Assembly: GCF_000237925.1 (NCBI RefSeq)
Contig: NC_031498.1
Span: 29,816,923 to 29,880,922 of the forward strand
Length of the DNA: 64,000 bases
Reading direction: 5' to 3'
DNA from: Schistosoma mansoni
Taxonomy: Eukaryota > Platyhelminthes > Trematoda > Strigeidida > Schistosomatidae
Shown piece after piece: positions 34,258 through 45,717 of the stretch (position 1 is the stretch's first letter; each line of letters starts with the position of its first letter). The notes under the pieces are model-generated. The model made no database searches and was not told the DNA's origin. It saw only the letters and a program-made list of their open reading frames with translations. A program made the translations under genes and the position numbers.

Positions 34258-37200
34258 GTCAGTCAGTCAGTCAGCTACAACGTAGGACCAGGCACATATA
34301 TGCATCGGTCCAAGTTGCCATACCTCGTTAGCACAACAAGATCAACACCGGATTAATAGTAGTTAATTTAGTGTTGGTAGTAGTATATAAATTATAGGTT
34401 GTATATAAGGATATAGTATAGGAAGGGAGATATGAAGCAATTTTAGTCTCAAGGTTTAAGGGAAGATAAAGAGTGTATACACCTACGCCATTGTGATCGA
34501 TTCTGAGCCATGTCACACAGAGTCTCCAACCATTGGTTACGATAGTCACGCGGACCCCAACCAGGTAGTCTGCATCTGCCAACATGGCTCAGACTAGAAG
34601 TTAGTGACTTCAAGCACTGATGCCATGTTTTGGTTTGGCCGCCCCTAACTCTCTTCCAACCGTCCCCAATACTAGTCATCATAGCGCGTGGTGGTAATCG
34701 GTGTTCAGGCATACGTAACACATGGCCCAACCATCTCAGTCGATGAAGATTCATCACCTCATCAACTGATTTACCATCGTTCCCTAATACCCTGCGTCTA
34801 ACCTCACTATTACTTACCCGGTTATCCCAGCAGATGCGAGCAATATTTCTAAGGCATCTGTGGTCAAATACTAGTAACCTACGAGTATCTTCTACTCTTA
34901 ATGGCCATGTTTCACAGCCGTAAAGTAGAACAGAACGAACTGATGCGCAGTATACTCGTCCCTTAATTGATAGACGGATATCTCGTCTACGCCATAGGTG
35001 ACGTAAGTTGGCAAAAGCCAAACGAGCTTTTTGAATCCGTGCAGAGATTTCGTCAGACACCAACCCATTAAGGCTGATCAGACTTCCAAGATAAGTGAAG
35101 TTGTCGACGCGTTCGACTACTTCACTCCCTATCCTTAGTTCGGGTGTTGACGCAGGCCAGTCCTGGAGTAACAATTTACATTTGGATGGGGAGAAACGCA
35201 TCCCAAACATCCTGGCATTATTACTGAGTTCCAACAGAAGACTCTGCATTTTGCCAGCGTCTTCACCAAACAGGACTATGTCATCTGCGTATTCTAAGTC
35301 GCTTAGTGGTCCCCCTGGTAGGAGATCAATTCCTGTAGATTCAGTCGAAGAGAGTGTTATTTCCAGCAACAGGTCTATAATGAAGTTAAACAAAAACGGG
35401 GATAGTGGACAGCCTTGACGGACACCACTTGAGGTTGTAAAATCATATGACAGTTCGCCATAAGCTCTTACTCGACTAATAGTGTTCGAGTAAAGAGCCT
35501 TCACAAGGTTTATGTACTTCTCAGGTACACCTTTCAATGACAGACACTGCCACAGAACCTCTCGGTCTACAGAGTCAAATGCTGCTTTCAAGTCAAGAAA
35601 AACTATCATTGTCGGACGCCGATAAGCGTGTCTGTGCTCTAAAACTTGACGAATGGTGAATATGTGGTCGATACAGCCACGACCAGGTCTGAAGCCAGCC
35701 TGATTTTCTCGTGTTTGCAGTTCACGAGTCTTAGTTAGGCGCCCGATAATTATTGAGGCTAGTATTTTAGATGCTATGTTAGTCAGACTAATCCCTCTAT
35801 GGTTATCGCAGGATGATTTGGACCCCTTTTTATATATTGGGACAATCAGTGATTGTGACCAGTCGGATGGGATTACATCCGTCTCCCAGATTTTAGCCAG
35901 AATATTAGTCAACCTAATCGCTAAAATTGGACCACCATATTTAAAGACCTCTGGAGCCAATCCATCAGGACCAGCTGCTTTTCCTCGTTTCAGATTACTT
36001 ATAGCCTTTTGAACTTCAAGTAGGGTCGGGGGGCCTACCTCAATGTTCCATTCAGGTTTTCTGGGAATAGTGGGTAGTTGTGCAGTAGCTGAAGGCCAGC
36101 TAAACTGCTCCTTAAAGTGTTCCGCCCATCGTTCTAAACGTTTAGGTTGAGAGCAGATAAGGGTTCCGTCTTTTTCGGAGATTGTCTCACTTACACTTGA
36201 ATTCTTAATTCCGGTTTCTTTTATTAGTCTGAATAGTTGCCTGGTGTTGCCTACAGCCGCTGCCTTTTCCATCTCTTTTGCTTTCGTTGCCCACCACTGC
36301 TCACGATCGTTCCTTAGACTTTTAGTTAACCTAGATCTAATTTCTTTACGCTCTTCGTCGTGTTCAGAGCCTGATGGGATGAGTTTACGCGAATCCATCA
36401 GTGAAATAGACTTAGAGAAAATCCACTGGTTTTTTGGAGCCCTATGGTTTAAATGACTAATAGATGTGACTGCTGTTTCCACAGCTGTTCGTATGTCTTT
36501 CCAAGCAGCATCTGGGTCAGTCTCGTTTACAGAACTGCCTAGATGTGAACTCAGTTGTTTCTGGAATTCGCATTTGGCTTTCTCGTCCTCCAGCTCAATC
36601 CTAATGGGTCTTCTTAGTGTAATTTTCCTGCGTCCATTGAGGCGCAGACAAATGCGCGCTCGTATTAAAGCGTGATCAGAGTCTAAACAAGTATTCCAAT
36701 ACGAGCGACAATCTTCTATTGAGCCTCTCCAACGATGACTGATGACAATATGGTCTATTTGAGTCCATCGTTGGTTTGGTGAAGGTGGTCGCCATGTTAG
36801 ACGATGTCTCTCCTTATGTTTAAAATTAGTGCTTGCTAAAAATAAACGATTGTCTGAGCATAGTTGCAACAGGCGATCACCATTATCGGTTCGTTGAGCC
36901 GGAATACTAAAACACCCACCTAAATGTCTTTCTGTTTGATTTAAGCTGCCTACCTGGGCATTAAAGTCACCCGCTACGACTACTATGTCTGAGCGCTTAG
37001 CTTTCTGAAGAAGCTCAGAGAGTTTTCTGTAAAAGTCATCTTTTACTTCATCATGGCTGCAGTCAGTGGGAGCGTAGGCAGAAACGACGAAAAGGCAACG
37101 ACGTGTGTCCCTATCCTTCCGAGTTCTTACGGAGCCATTTAGCCGGACAGCACACAGGCGACTGTTAACGGGGATCCATTCTAGTAGTGCCTGTTCTGCC

Positions 37201-38430
37201 CTTGTACTTAGTGCTATGCCTACACCTGCAAGTCCGCGAGAACTAGCCAACGGGTCGCCAGATACACGGAGGGTGTATTTCGTCGGCTGTCCATTTTGGC
37301 GAGGTGAGGTCAAGTGAATGACCACACTAGGATCCTGTATGCGTGTTTCGGAGACACAGCATACATCAATGGTACGAGATTCTAGAGTTTTAGCTAAGGA
37401 GGCCTGTTGACCGATTTGACTTAGGGTACGTACGTTGAAGGCTCCAATGTGTAGTTTGGAGCGAGGTTTTAGTAGACCTGGAACAGCGTTTCGCGCACTA
37501 GAATCGTTGGCCATGGTGACACTTGAGGAGGAAACCGGAACAGGAAGTTTAGTGTTGAAAGTCAAGGTAGAAGGAATAGTAGGAAGTGAAGAAGGAGATT
37601 GATTATGAATACAGTGGTCTTGAGTGTTGTTAGAGGTATGAAGGCAGTTATCACTTCCCGGTTGCCCACACCGTGGAAGGGTTCTTCTAGAGGTACCTGA
37701 AAAGGAAATTGGGTTAGAAGTGGTCTTAATGACCTGAGAGCGTGACCGCAGTGCCCAAGGGACAACTGCTTGAGGTCGGTCACACACGACCTTTTTGTGT
37801 TAGCTCCGTTCTTCTCCGTTCTTCAAAAAAACCTTACCGCCGGAGACGGATATCCGTGGGATAAGGCGAGGTGTGCATTTTTAGGGTCGACCTTTTCTAA
37901 CCCCACCCCTCCTTGTGGGAAGGCAGCATCGCTGTCATGCTGGTTGTCTGAAGGAAACACCTTACTGCTGTCACACCTCTGTACAGTCAGCAGTACGACT
38001 TCGCCTTCGGACCTTGGGTTTGCTGCTTTTAGTCTCACCGCTCTTCAACCGACCTGCCTGGCATGGTAGGACCTCGAGGAACGATTGTTCCAGCCAGCAT
38101 AGCTCGATTGCTTCATCACGATAGGCAAGCCCGACCACCACGTCAAGGTAGCAGCAACGATCGGGCCCTATAAATATCCCTATTATAGTTCCAAGAAACA
38201 GATTCTTAGACCTCCCAGTCACTATCCAGGTATCAATCTGATAGTCTACACTTTTCAAATTCATCTATCCTTCAATAAAAGATTATTTAAATTTCTGAAT
38301 TTAATCATAACTCTTAACGAATCTTCTATAGATGTTTTCAAAGACCACGAGTCTTTTTTTGTTCCTGCCTGCTCTTTTGTCGTGTGATAGGTTTTTCTTC
38401 TATTATCTTTGGTAATTTGTTATGATTGTC
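34258..38430 (-). mobile_element. LINE C: full-length, apparently intact non-LTR retrotransposon
   Basis: A 4.17-kb element flanked by the 13-bp duplication AAAAGTTCTGTCA (34245-34257 and 38431-38443). It has a 5' leader of about 640 bp, one uninterrupted ORF, a 3' UTR of about 190 bp and a tail of CTGA/GACT tandem repeats (plus-strand TCAG, 34256-34275). Part of the leader (37788-38158) recurs at 44343-44715. The endonuclease-RT layout without RNase H fits an RTE-like LINE; the clade should be confirmed by phylogeny. Confidence 0.87.
34449..37787 (-). CDS. LINE C ORF2-type polyprotein (endonuclease + reverse transcriptase)
   Basis: 1112 residues with no internal stop. Residues about 1-110 are basic and unrecognised. 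The apurinic-like endonuclease (about 113-385) shows GAFNVRTLSQIG, CVSETRIQD, VVAGDFNAQVG, TQIDHIVISHRW and SDHALI. The reverse transcriptase (about 600-900) shows LKRGKAAGPDGLAPEVF, IYKKGSKSSCDNHRGISL, NQAGFRPGRGCIDHIFTIRQ, VFLDLKAAFDSVDR, SSGVRQGCPLSPFLFNF and the catalytic LEYADDIVLF. The C-terminal region shows YGCETWPLRVEDTRRLLVFD, with an LHRLRWLGHVLRMPEHRLPP stretch. The first Met at 37787 is used; a second at about residue 92 (MANDSSARN) directly precedes the endonuclease. All catalytic motifs look intact. The product would nick target DNA and reverse-transcribe the element RNA from its 3' tail. Confidence 0.93.
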   Translation of the reverse strand: MCDRPQAVVPWALRSRSQVIKTTSNPISFSGTSRRTLPRCGQPGSDNCLHTSNNTQDHCIHNQSPSSLPTIPSTLTFNTKLPVPVSSSSVTMANDSSARNAVPGLLKPRSKLHIGAFNVRTLSQIGQQASLAKTLESRTIDVCCVSETRIQDPSVVIHLTSPRQNGQPTKYTLRVSGDPLASSRGLAGVGIALSTRAEQALLEWIPVNSRLCAVRLNGSVRTRKDRDTRRCLFVVSAYAPTDCSHDEVKDDFYRKLSELLQKAKRSDIVVVAGDFNAQVGSLNQTERHLGGCFSIPAQRTDNGDRLLQLCSDNRLFLASTNFKHKERHRLTWRPPSPNQRWTQIDHIVISHRWRGSIEDCRSYWNTCLDSDHALIRARICLRLNGRRKITLRRPIRIELEDEKAKCEFQKQLSSHLGSSVNETDPDAAWKDIRTAVETAVTSISHLNHRAPKNQWIFSKSISLMDSRKLIPSGSEHDEERKEIRSRLTKSLRNDREQWWATKAKEMEKAAAVGNTRQLFRLIKETGIKNSSVSETISEKDGTLICSQPKRLERWAEHFKEQFSWPSATAQLPTIPRKPEWNIEVGPPTLLEVQKAISNLKRGKAAGPDGLAPEVFKYGGPILAIRLTNILAKIWETDVIPSDWSQSLIVPIYKKGSKSSCDNHRGISLTNIASKILASIIIGRLTKTRELQTRENQAGFRPGRGCIDHIFTIRQVLEHRHAYRRPTMIVFLDLKAAFDSVDREVLWQCLSLKGVPEKYINLVKALYSNTISRVRAYGELSYDFTTSSGVRQGCPLSPFLFNFIIDLLLEITLSSTESTGIDLLPGGPLSDLEYADDIVLFGEDAGKMQSLLLELSNNARMFGMRFSPSKCKLLLQDWPASTPELRIGSEVVERVDNFTYLGSLISLNGLVSDEISARIQKARLAFANLRHLWRRRDIRLSIKGRVYCASVRSVLLYGCETWPLRVEDTRRLLVFDHRCLRNIARICWDNRVSNSEVRRRVLGNDGKSVDEVMNLHRLRWLGHVLRMPEHRLPPRAMMTSIGDGWKRVRGGQTKTWHQCLKSLTSSLSHVGRCRLPGWGPRDYRNQWLETLCDMAQNRSQWRRCIHSLSSLKP

Positions 38431-38443
38431 AAAAGTTCTGTCA

Positions 38444-39429
38444 CTGTCAATTTATCTCATATATCCTCTTACCGCCATACCATCCTTAATCGAATGGATA
38501 GGGAAAATGGTTTGTAGACACCTTCAAAAGAACATTACTAAAATTAAAGGGAGAGGGGATAGTCATCACTATATTGCACAATGTTTTATTAGTGTATAAA
38601 TGAACACCAAACAACGTACTACTATATCAGAAATCGCCAGAGGAATTTTTCATAGGTCACAGATTGAGAACAACCCAGTATCTGATGCTAAAAAAGAACT
38701 ACACGTAAAAAATGGTACCAATGAAAGTCAGACTATTCAAAATCGGAGCTCATATGTTCGACTGTGATTAAAAACTGACGATACAGGCGGATGGTTCATT
38801 TTCAAGTAAACCCAAGGGAATCACGATACTAAAGCAGGAAGGTATCAGTGATGTGTAATCTTCAAATACAACTTATGAGAAAGAAAAGCAATAACGATTA
38901 AGATGAATAGGGTTATCATCAAGAAAGTTTCAGTTGTTAAACTCGTCTTTTTATACTAGTTAGCGGAGCAGGAAAGGAAGGGGAACAAGTAGTCTCGTTT
39001 ACTGTATTGAAGTTGTGAAAAGTTGTGGATAAGTCACGTACACATCGCTTTTCGAACTAGCTGGTTTCTTTTTTCATACTGATTTGTTTCGAATCACTAC
39101 ATAAGTGATTTGGATCTAACAACTGTGAAATTCGTTATCCTGTTTTTAGTACGACTATATAATAGTTACATATCCTGAGAGGTACAGCATATATGTGCTT
39201 GCACATCCATGTGTAACACTTTGTTTCTGTGCGCCTAAAATAGTGTCTATTTATATAAGAAAAACAGACCAGATATCATGTGATGAACCATGACATTAAC
39301 CATATTGTACTCCCTAGAGGAGATTGAGTGTTTTTAGTTAAGTCTTATTGACAAGTCTAAACAAGCACAAACACTTAGTCTGGCAAGACGTATTATTAAA
39401 TGTGAATAACAATTTCATCTCTGTATGCT
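38444..39429. other. No gene seen
   Basis: AT-rich; nothing recognised. Confidence 0.45.
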
Positions 39430-39960
39430 AATGGAATATGGCAACTTGAAACGATGTACATACGTCCCAGGTTATATGTTGTGACAAAGAATGAAAGAAT
39501 CTGCGCCATTGTGAAAGATTCAGAACCATGTCATCCAACATCAACCATTGATTTTGGTAATCACACAGATTCAAACTAGGTAGTCTGCATCTAACTAGAC
39601 AATTCAGTTCGACATTTAGTGACTTAATGAACTGATGTCACATCTTGGTGTAGGTGCTCATATTTTTCTTTCAACCTACTCCTACACCAAGTAAGGATCG
39701 CTTGTCGAGGTAGGTGGTGAGTAGGTATACATAATAAATGTTCCAACCACAATCAATGAAGATTCTTCACATAATCAATCGATTTGTCACCCTTAACTAG
39801 TGCTCTGTGTCTGATTACATAATTGCTTACTTAGTGGTCCTAGCATACGCAAACAATAGTAGCTTGCGAATATCCTCAATTTTTAAAGCGTAGGTTTCAC
39901 AAGCATAAAGCAAAATGGAGTAAACTGCTGCGTGTTATGATTGGTTGCTAATTGTTATGC
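39430..39960. mobile_element. Old LINE C-like remnant with an inverted 3' tail
   Basis: 39505-39960 is minus-strand C-terminal LINE C-like sequence, strongly decayed. 39430-39500 is the 3' UTR block in the plus orientation (tatggcaacttgaaacgatg). The two parts face opposite ways. Confidence 0.7.
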
Positions 39961-40152
39961 CAGAATCGCTTATAACTTCTACTAGTAAAACGAGAAATCA
40001 TGCCAAGTAAGAACACTAAAACTGGTCCAAGTGAAGATTTATTAACGTCAAAACACGACGATCCGAGTCAAAATACATACTGATTCCACACCCATTTTGA
40101 CTATTAATTAGAATGAAATCACATATACAAAAAATACTCAAAGTTATATTCT

Positions 40153-40210
40153 CATAGTTGAGAGCATGAGTCAATTGAAGCAAGACCACCAAGGAAAACC
40201 TGAAAGCACT
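40153..40210 (-). repeat. SINE B tail fragment
   Basis: 58 bp matching the family tail up to AAGCACT in the minus orientation. Confidence 0.6.
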
Positions 40211-40467
40211 CAAAGTTATAATAAATCACATGCTGCGTATCATGATGGCCATAGTTCATGGTAATTTAATACAAGAATATCGTATCTTGGACAAACGTAT
40301 CACATTGAATAATCATTATATTGAATGAAATAAACAGAAGTAATGTTAACCAAATATAAAAACGAACCAAAATTTGATTTTGCCTTTTTATCCCATCATA
40401 TAACTGAGAAACATCCCTGTCCTTTGGTTGTCAAATATGATAATGGATTTCAATTAAACATTTGATA

Positions 40468-40692
40468 GTTGAATTCATGAGTCAATGTAAGCTAGACTAC
40501 CATTTAAAAGCTGGAAGCACTGGACGGCTGTTTTGTCCTAGTATGGGATTCCTCAACAGTGAGCATCCACGATCCGACATACGGCACTCGAACCCTTCGT
40601 TTCCCACACTAGGACGAAACGGCTGTCCAGTGCTCCCAGCTTTTTGATGGTAGTCTAGCTTAGATTGGCTCATGATTTCAATTATTAAAACC
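40468..40692. repeat. SINE B fold-back dimer
   Basis: 40468-40600 (minus) and 40601-40692 (plus) are near-reverse complements over the ribozyme region and tail, meeting at about 40600. Confidence 0.82.
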
Positions 40693-40712
40693 ACTGCAAT
40701 CTGTACAACGGA

Positions 40713-41882
40713 CCAAATCGCAACTCTATGGATCATGGTGGAACAATCAATTGGATGGAATTCATCACTCTACATTAACTTCATTGACTACGAGAAAGCA
40801 TTTGATAGCGCGGACAGGACAACACTATGAAGGCTTTTCCGACACTACGGCGTACCTGAAAAGATAGTCAATATCATACGGAACTCCTATGATGGATTAA
40901 ACTACCAAATCGTTCATGGAGGACAGCTCACTGACTCGTTCGAAGTAAAGACCGGTGATAGGCAAGGTTGCTTACTCTCATCGTTTCTCTTTCTCCTGAT
41001 GATCGACTGGATCATGAAGACGTCAACATGTGGAGGGAAGCACGGGATAAAATGGACAGCTATGATGCAGCTTGACGATTTAGACTTCGTAGGTGATCTG
41101 GCTCTTATATCACAGACACGACAACAAATGCAAGAGAAGATAACCAGTGTTTCAGCAGCCTCAGCAACAGTAGGTCTCAATATAAACAAAGGGAAAAGCA
41201 AGACTCCGATAAAATACAACATGCACCCATCGAATAACACTGGACGGAGAAGCTTTGGAGGATGTGGAAACCTTCACATATCTGGGCAGCATCATTGATG
41301 AACACGGTGGATCTAATGCAGATGTGAGAGCAAGGATCGGCAAAGCAAGAGCAGCATATTTACAACTGAGGAACATCTGAACTCAAAACAATTGTCAACC
41401 AACACCAAGATCAGAATTTTCAATACAAATGTCAAGACAGTTCTACTGTTTGGGGCAGAAACTTGGCGAACTACGAAAGCCATTATCCAGAAGATACAAG
41501 TGTTTATTAACAGTTGTCTACGCAAGATACTTCAGATCAGATGGCCAGACACTATCAGCAACAAGTTACTGTGGGAGACAACAAACCAGATTCCAGTGGA
41601 GGAAGAAATCAGGAAGAAGCGCTGAAAGTGGATAGGACACACATTGACGAATGCACCGAACTGCATCACAAGACAAGCTGTTACATGAAATCCTGAAGAC
41701 CAAAGGAGAAGAGGAAGATCAAAGAACACATTACATCGAGAAATGGAGACACACTTGAGAAGAATGAACAAAAATTGAATAGAACTAGAAAGGAAGGCCA
41801 AGGACAGAGTAGGTTGGAGAATGCTAGTCGGCGGCCTATGCTCCATTGGGAGTAACAGACGTAAGTAAGTAAATAAGTAAGT
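40713..41882 (+). mobile_element. 5'-truncated LINE A-family copy
   Basis: Starts in the RT domain (sense TDQIATL, then YINFIDYEKAFDSADR), has LDDLDFVGDLALISQT, and continues to the C-terminus IGSNRRK with a GTAA tail at 41862-41880. Frames are broken. At 41120 it keeps GAG where LINE A has TAG. Confidence 0.9.
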
Positions 41883-42172
41883 GTATATTAAAATAACAAA
41901 ACTAAAAATTGAACACAATATATAAATCTTTATTACTTTCAAACAAACAAAAATAGAATAGAAACATATACACAGATATGTAATAGTTAATATTATGTAA
42001 ACACATACATATACATATATAGATATATAATTCATAATAAAAAGAATACTTTCCATAGAAAAAAAAGAAAACAAAAATAAAAAAAGAACAACGACAACAA
42101 CGATGATGATGACGTAATAAGATAAAGAAAAAAATTGATTAAATTAATCACAGCCATTTGCAGACTTAAATG

Positions 42173-42208
<36 letters not shown>

Positions 42209-42381
42209 GATGGTAACAGAAAACCAAAAAAAAAACTACAGAAACAATGAAATGCTAAAAAAAAGCCAAAAAAAGAGAAATGCAAAGAGAAAAAAATTAC
42301 AAAGAGAATATTTTTCTTTCTTTTTTTCCTTCTTTTCTCTCTTTTTTATTTCTTTTCTTTTCTTTTCTCTCTTTTCTTTTT
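41883..42381. other. No gene; low-complexity DNA downstream of the GGT stop
   Basis: A-rich tracts, (ATT)n at 42174-42208 and T/C-rich runs at 42310-42380. On the minus strand this would be the 3' UTR and flank of the GGT gene. Confidence 0.55.
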
Positions 42382-42819
42382 TTAAAATGTATATAATGTT
42401 TTACTATTAAATGAATGATTATCACCTGTACTAATCATGTGATAACCATTCCAACCAATTAAAAATACTCGTCCAGGCCATTGATTTATTAATAATAATT
42501 CAATATGATTATAATTTAATTGTTTTAATTGTTCAATTAAATTTAAATGATCATCATTAAATGGATATTCAAGTGTTATACTACTTAATTTACTTATATT
42601 ATAATTTGGATGTATTCTTGTTAAATTATTAGTAGCATAATTAGGATTAATACAATTTTTTTCAATAGCTGGACTATATATATGATGATGAGGATGATCA
42701 TTTAAGATAGGGATTTGTTCTTTTTTATGATTTATTGTAGTAATAGATTGAAATTGTTGAAGTGTTTTAGGTGGTTGACATTTGGTACCACGTAAAAATA
42801 AGGCTGCATTACATATTAC
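42382..42819 (-). CDS. GGT-family protein, last exon
   Basis: Acceptor TTCATAG ends at 42820, and the exon runs 145 codons in phase 0 to TAA (42382-42384). It encodes the C-terminal part of the small subunit. The first residues (VICNAALFLRG) continue the GLTDAAQ helix of the previous exon. The rest is rich in His, Asn and Ile, with a HHPHHH-like stretch and a WPGRVFLIGWNGYHMI end. The tail is more AT-rich and less conserved-looking than the other exons. Confidence 0.82.
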   Translation of the reverse strand, partial: VICNAALFLRGTKCQPPKTLQQFQSITTINHKKEQIPILNDHPHHHIYSPAIEKNCINPNYATNNLTRIHPNYNISKLSSITLEYPFNDDHLNLIEQLKQLNYNHIELLLINQWPGRVFLIGWNGYHMISTGDNHSFNSKTLYTF

Positions 42820-42956
42820 CTATGAATGTGTGTGTGAAATGTGATAATACAAGAAAGAACAAGTGATTAGTAGTAGTTAACTTGTTTAATTCAATAAATT
42901 TTTAATCATTTAATTCCTGTTCTGAATGTCATTCATTATCAAGTTGTATTACAAAC

Positions 42957-43476
42957 CGTTTATTTGAACATATAAACATTGGTACAAGAAGGCATCAAAT
43001 ACATATACGCCACACAAGTCACTTGATATGTGTGTGGGTTGTGATAATGTCTAGGTGCCTAGACCGAATAAGATGGTTTTATTAGAGGACCACACATAGA
43101 GCCTTCGACCTAAAAGTCTAGTCTACAAGGCGGTGGAGCAACGTCACAATATGCAGTCCTATGGTAGCCGGTAACCAATAATTGGTTCATATGCCATTTG
43201 TTCGTTCAGGATCCTGGAGCCCATGTGCACCAATGGTTGGGAACCATGGTTTTTTAACTCTCCTAAATGGATCCTCTGTATCGATCAACCGCATTAAAAC
43301 ACCGGATATTCGCTTTCTATCCTCTCAATTTCGTAAACAACACCCCTGCCACGAAAAGACAGTGAGTAGGATTTCCCTAGCAGTGGTTGTATGCACGTGG
43401 CCATGTGAGAGCATTTCGAGAGATAGCTAACACTCCCACACTCTCGGCCGTAGTAGGGAATTTAGGGGGAAAACCG
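42957..43476 (-). repeat. Short LINE B derivative, near full length
   Basis: LINE B 3' tail in reverse (42957-43010), then the LINE B 5' leader to about 43476 (gagagtgtgggag...). It lies downstream of the intron acceptor in the last GGT intron. Confidence 0.83.
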
Positions 43477-44135
43477 TACAAACTATAAGTTGACATTATG
43501 ATCAGTACTGTCATGATAAAACTTTAAGAGACTTGAATAGATGGGATATAACATAAAACTTCAACCGACTAGGCTAAAATGATAGTGATCGCAAACATAT
43601 TTGCTAAGAATACATTGATTCCTAGCTACATCACATAAGTTCCCTATCTTTTGCTTGATACTAAGACTGTAATACCTTATATTAGTAATCAGTTCATAAA
43701 ATGAAGTATCATAAACTTTATAATGTCTGAATTTAGGAGCTTTTATTCTAGCTTGTGTAGTGAGCGATTAACTAGAGAGCTATAGATTTTGATTATGCGT
43801 TAGTTAACACTCATCTATCAACAAGGCACTTTTACAATTTCCTGAGATTAGAACCAGCGTCATTCAGTGCCACATGATTAAGATGTTTACATCAATCGGT
43901 CTCTAATGTTATGTAATTCAGTGTATTTGGTATTATAATTGAATTTCATAGATAAATTTCATTTTACTAAAAACATAATTGCGAATTTATCATAACAACG
44001 AAGATTCATCAAAACGAATAAAGATATTTCAGCTTTACATCTAGTAGTCTACCATGCTGTAATGGAATTAAAGGTGAGATGATGCTCATCATTTTAAGTA
44101 TACAAATCTTAAATGTGTCAAATTGCATACGAGTA
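43477..44135. other. Intronic, no other feature seen
   Basis: AT-rich GGT intron sequence. Confidence 0.5.
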
Positions 44136-44935
44136 TTACTGATCATGAACTATTAGATACGTTGAATATAGGTCTTGAGTGCTGTTAGAAGTATGAGGGC
44201 AGTTATCACTTCCCGGTTGCCCACATTGTGGAAGGGTTCTTCTAGAGGTACCTGAAAAGGAAATTGGATTAGAAGTGGTCTTGATGACCTGAGAGCGTGA
44301 CCGCAGTGTCCAAGTGATAACTGCTTGAGGTCGGTCATACACGACCTTTTTGTGGGAATTTTTGTGTCAGCTCTGTACTTGTTGGGACCTTACCGCCAGA
44401 GACGGATATCCGTGGGATAAGGCGAGGTGTGCATTTTTGGGGTCGACCTTTTCTAACCCCACCCCTCCTTGTGGGAAGGCAGCATCGCTGTCATGCTGGT
44501 TGTCTGAAGGAAACACCTTACTGCTGTCACACCTCTGTACAGTCAGCAGTACGACTTCGCCTTCGGACCTTTGGTTTGCTGCTTTTAGTCTTACCGCTCT
44601 TCAACCGACCTGCCTGGCATGGTAGGACCTTGAGGAACGATTGTTCCAGCCAGTACAGCTCGATTGGTTCATTACGATAGGCAAGCCCGACCACCACGTC
44701 AAGGTAGCAGCAATGGTCTTCCCTTAAACCTTGAGATTGAAATTGCTTCATAACTTTCTTCCTTCCTATACTATATCGTTATATACAAACTTTCTTTTAT
44801 ATATTACCACCACTAAATTAACTACTTCTATGAATTCGGTGTTCATCTTGTTGTGCTAACGAGGTATGGCAACTTGGACCGATGCATAAATGTGCCTGGT
44901 CCTACGTTGTAGCTGACTGGCTGACTAACTGATTA
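44136..44935. mobile_element. LINE C copy with an inverted 5' part (twin-priming form)
   Basis: 44136-44715 is the reverse complement of the LINE C 5' leader and first ORF codons (sense RSRSQVIKTTSNPISFSGTS). It joins at about 44715 to the last 220 bp of LINE C in plus orientation, ending in CTGACTGGCTGACTAACTGA. An inverted 5' piece joined to a normal 3' piece is the outcome of twin priming in LINEs. Confidence 0.8.
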
Positions 44936-45717
44936 GATACGTTATGTAAAACTGACAACAATGAACTTATTCGCCACAGAATGTTGGGTATAATGTGAAC
45001 TCTGCACAAAATATGGTGGGAACCGATATCTTCCGACAGGATATCTGCAGTATGCATCGTCATGTGTTTAAACAGTCAAAACTCCTAGATTTGTTTAATT
45101 TTTCTCATAATTTCGATTTAGTAGTTAGGTGAAGCTCATATGCAGCGTGACTTTTGATGGTAAAATGCAGAGTTATTTCTCCTAGACACGAGATTCAAAG
45201 AACGTAGCATGCCGTTTCACGAACACTGTAAGAATTGACAGTATCTATAAATGTAATGGGGGAAGAAATGCCACTCTGACAGTTAGTGGTATTAGATGCA
45301 TCTATGAAGACTATGTCAGTAGCCTTTGGATTTACAACTGGAGAGACTCACTATGGTGTATATATATATCATAAACTTTTACTTAACAGTAAATTCTGAC
45401 TGTGCCAACATTTCACAGGAAAACATTTGTACAATAAAATTACCAAAATTGATAGATCTAAGCATGAGAATAAACTCCCCTCCTTAAAACTCGGAGCTCG
45501 TATTACCGACAGCGTTCAATAAAAACTGTCATTAAACAAGAATAACTACCTAAATAGTCTATTTAAATATGAATAACACTTAATGAACTGAATTCATTTC
45601 ATTATATTTAAGTCAATTAAAACATGTTTCTTTCATTAAGTAATAGATTCTTATTTTACAAATGTTATATACTATTGAATAAATAATTTATAGGTAATTG
45701 AACTATCATTACTATTT
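44936..45717. other. Intronic, no feature recognised
   Basis: AT-rich. Short decayed-looking patches at 45000-45350 could not be assigned. Confidence 0.45.
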
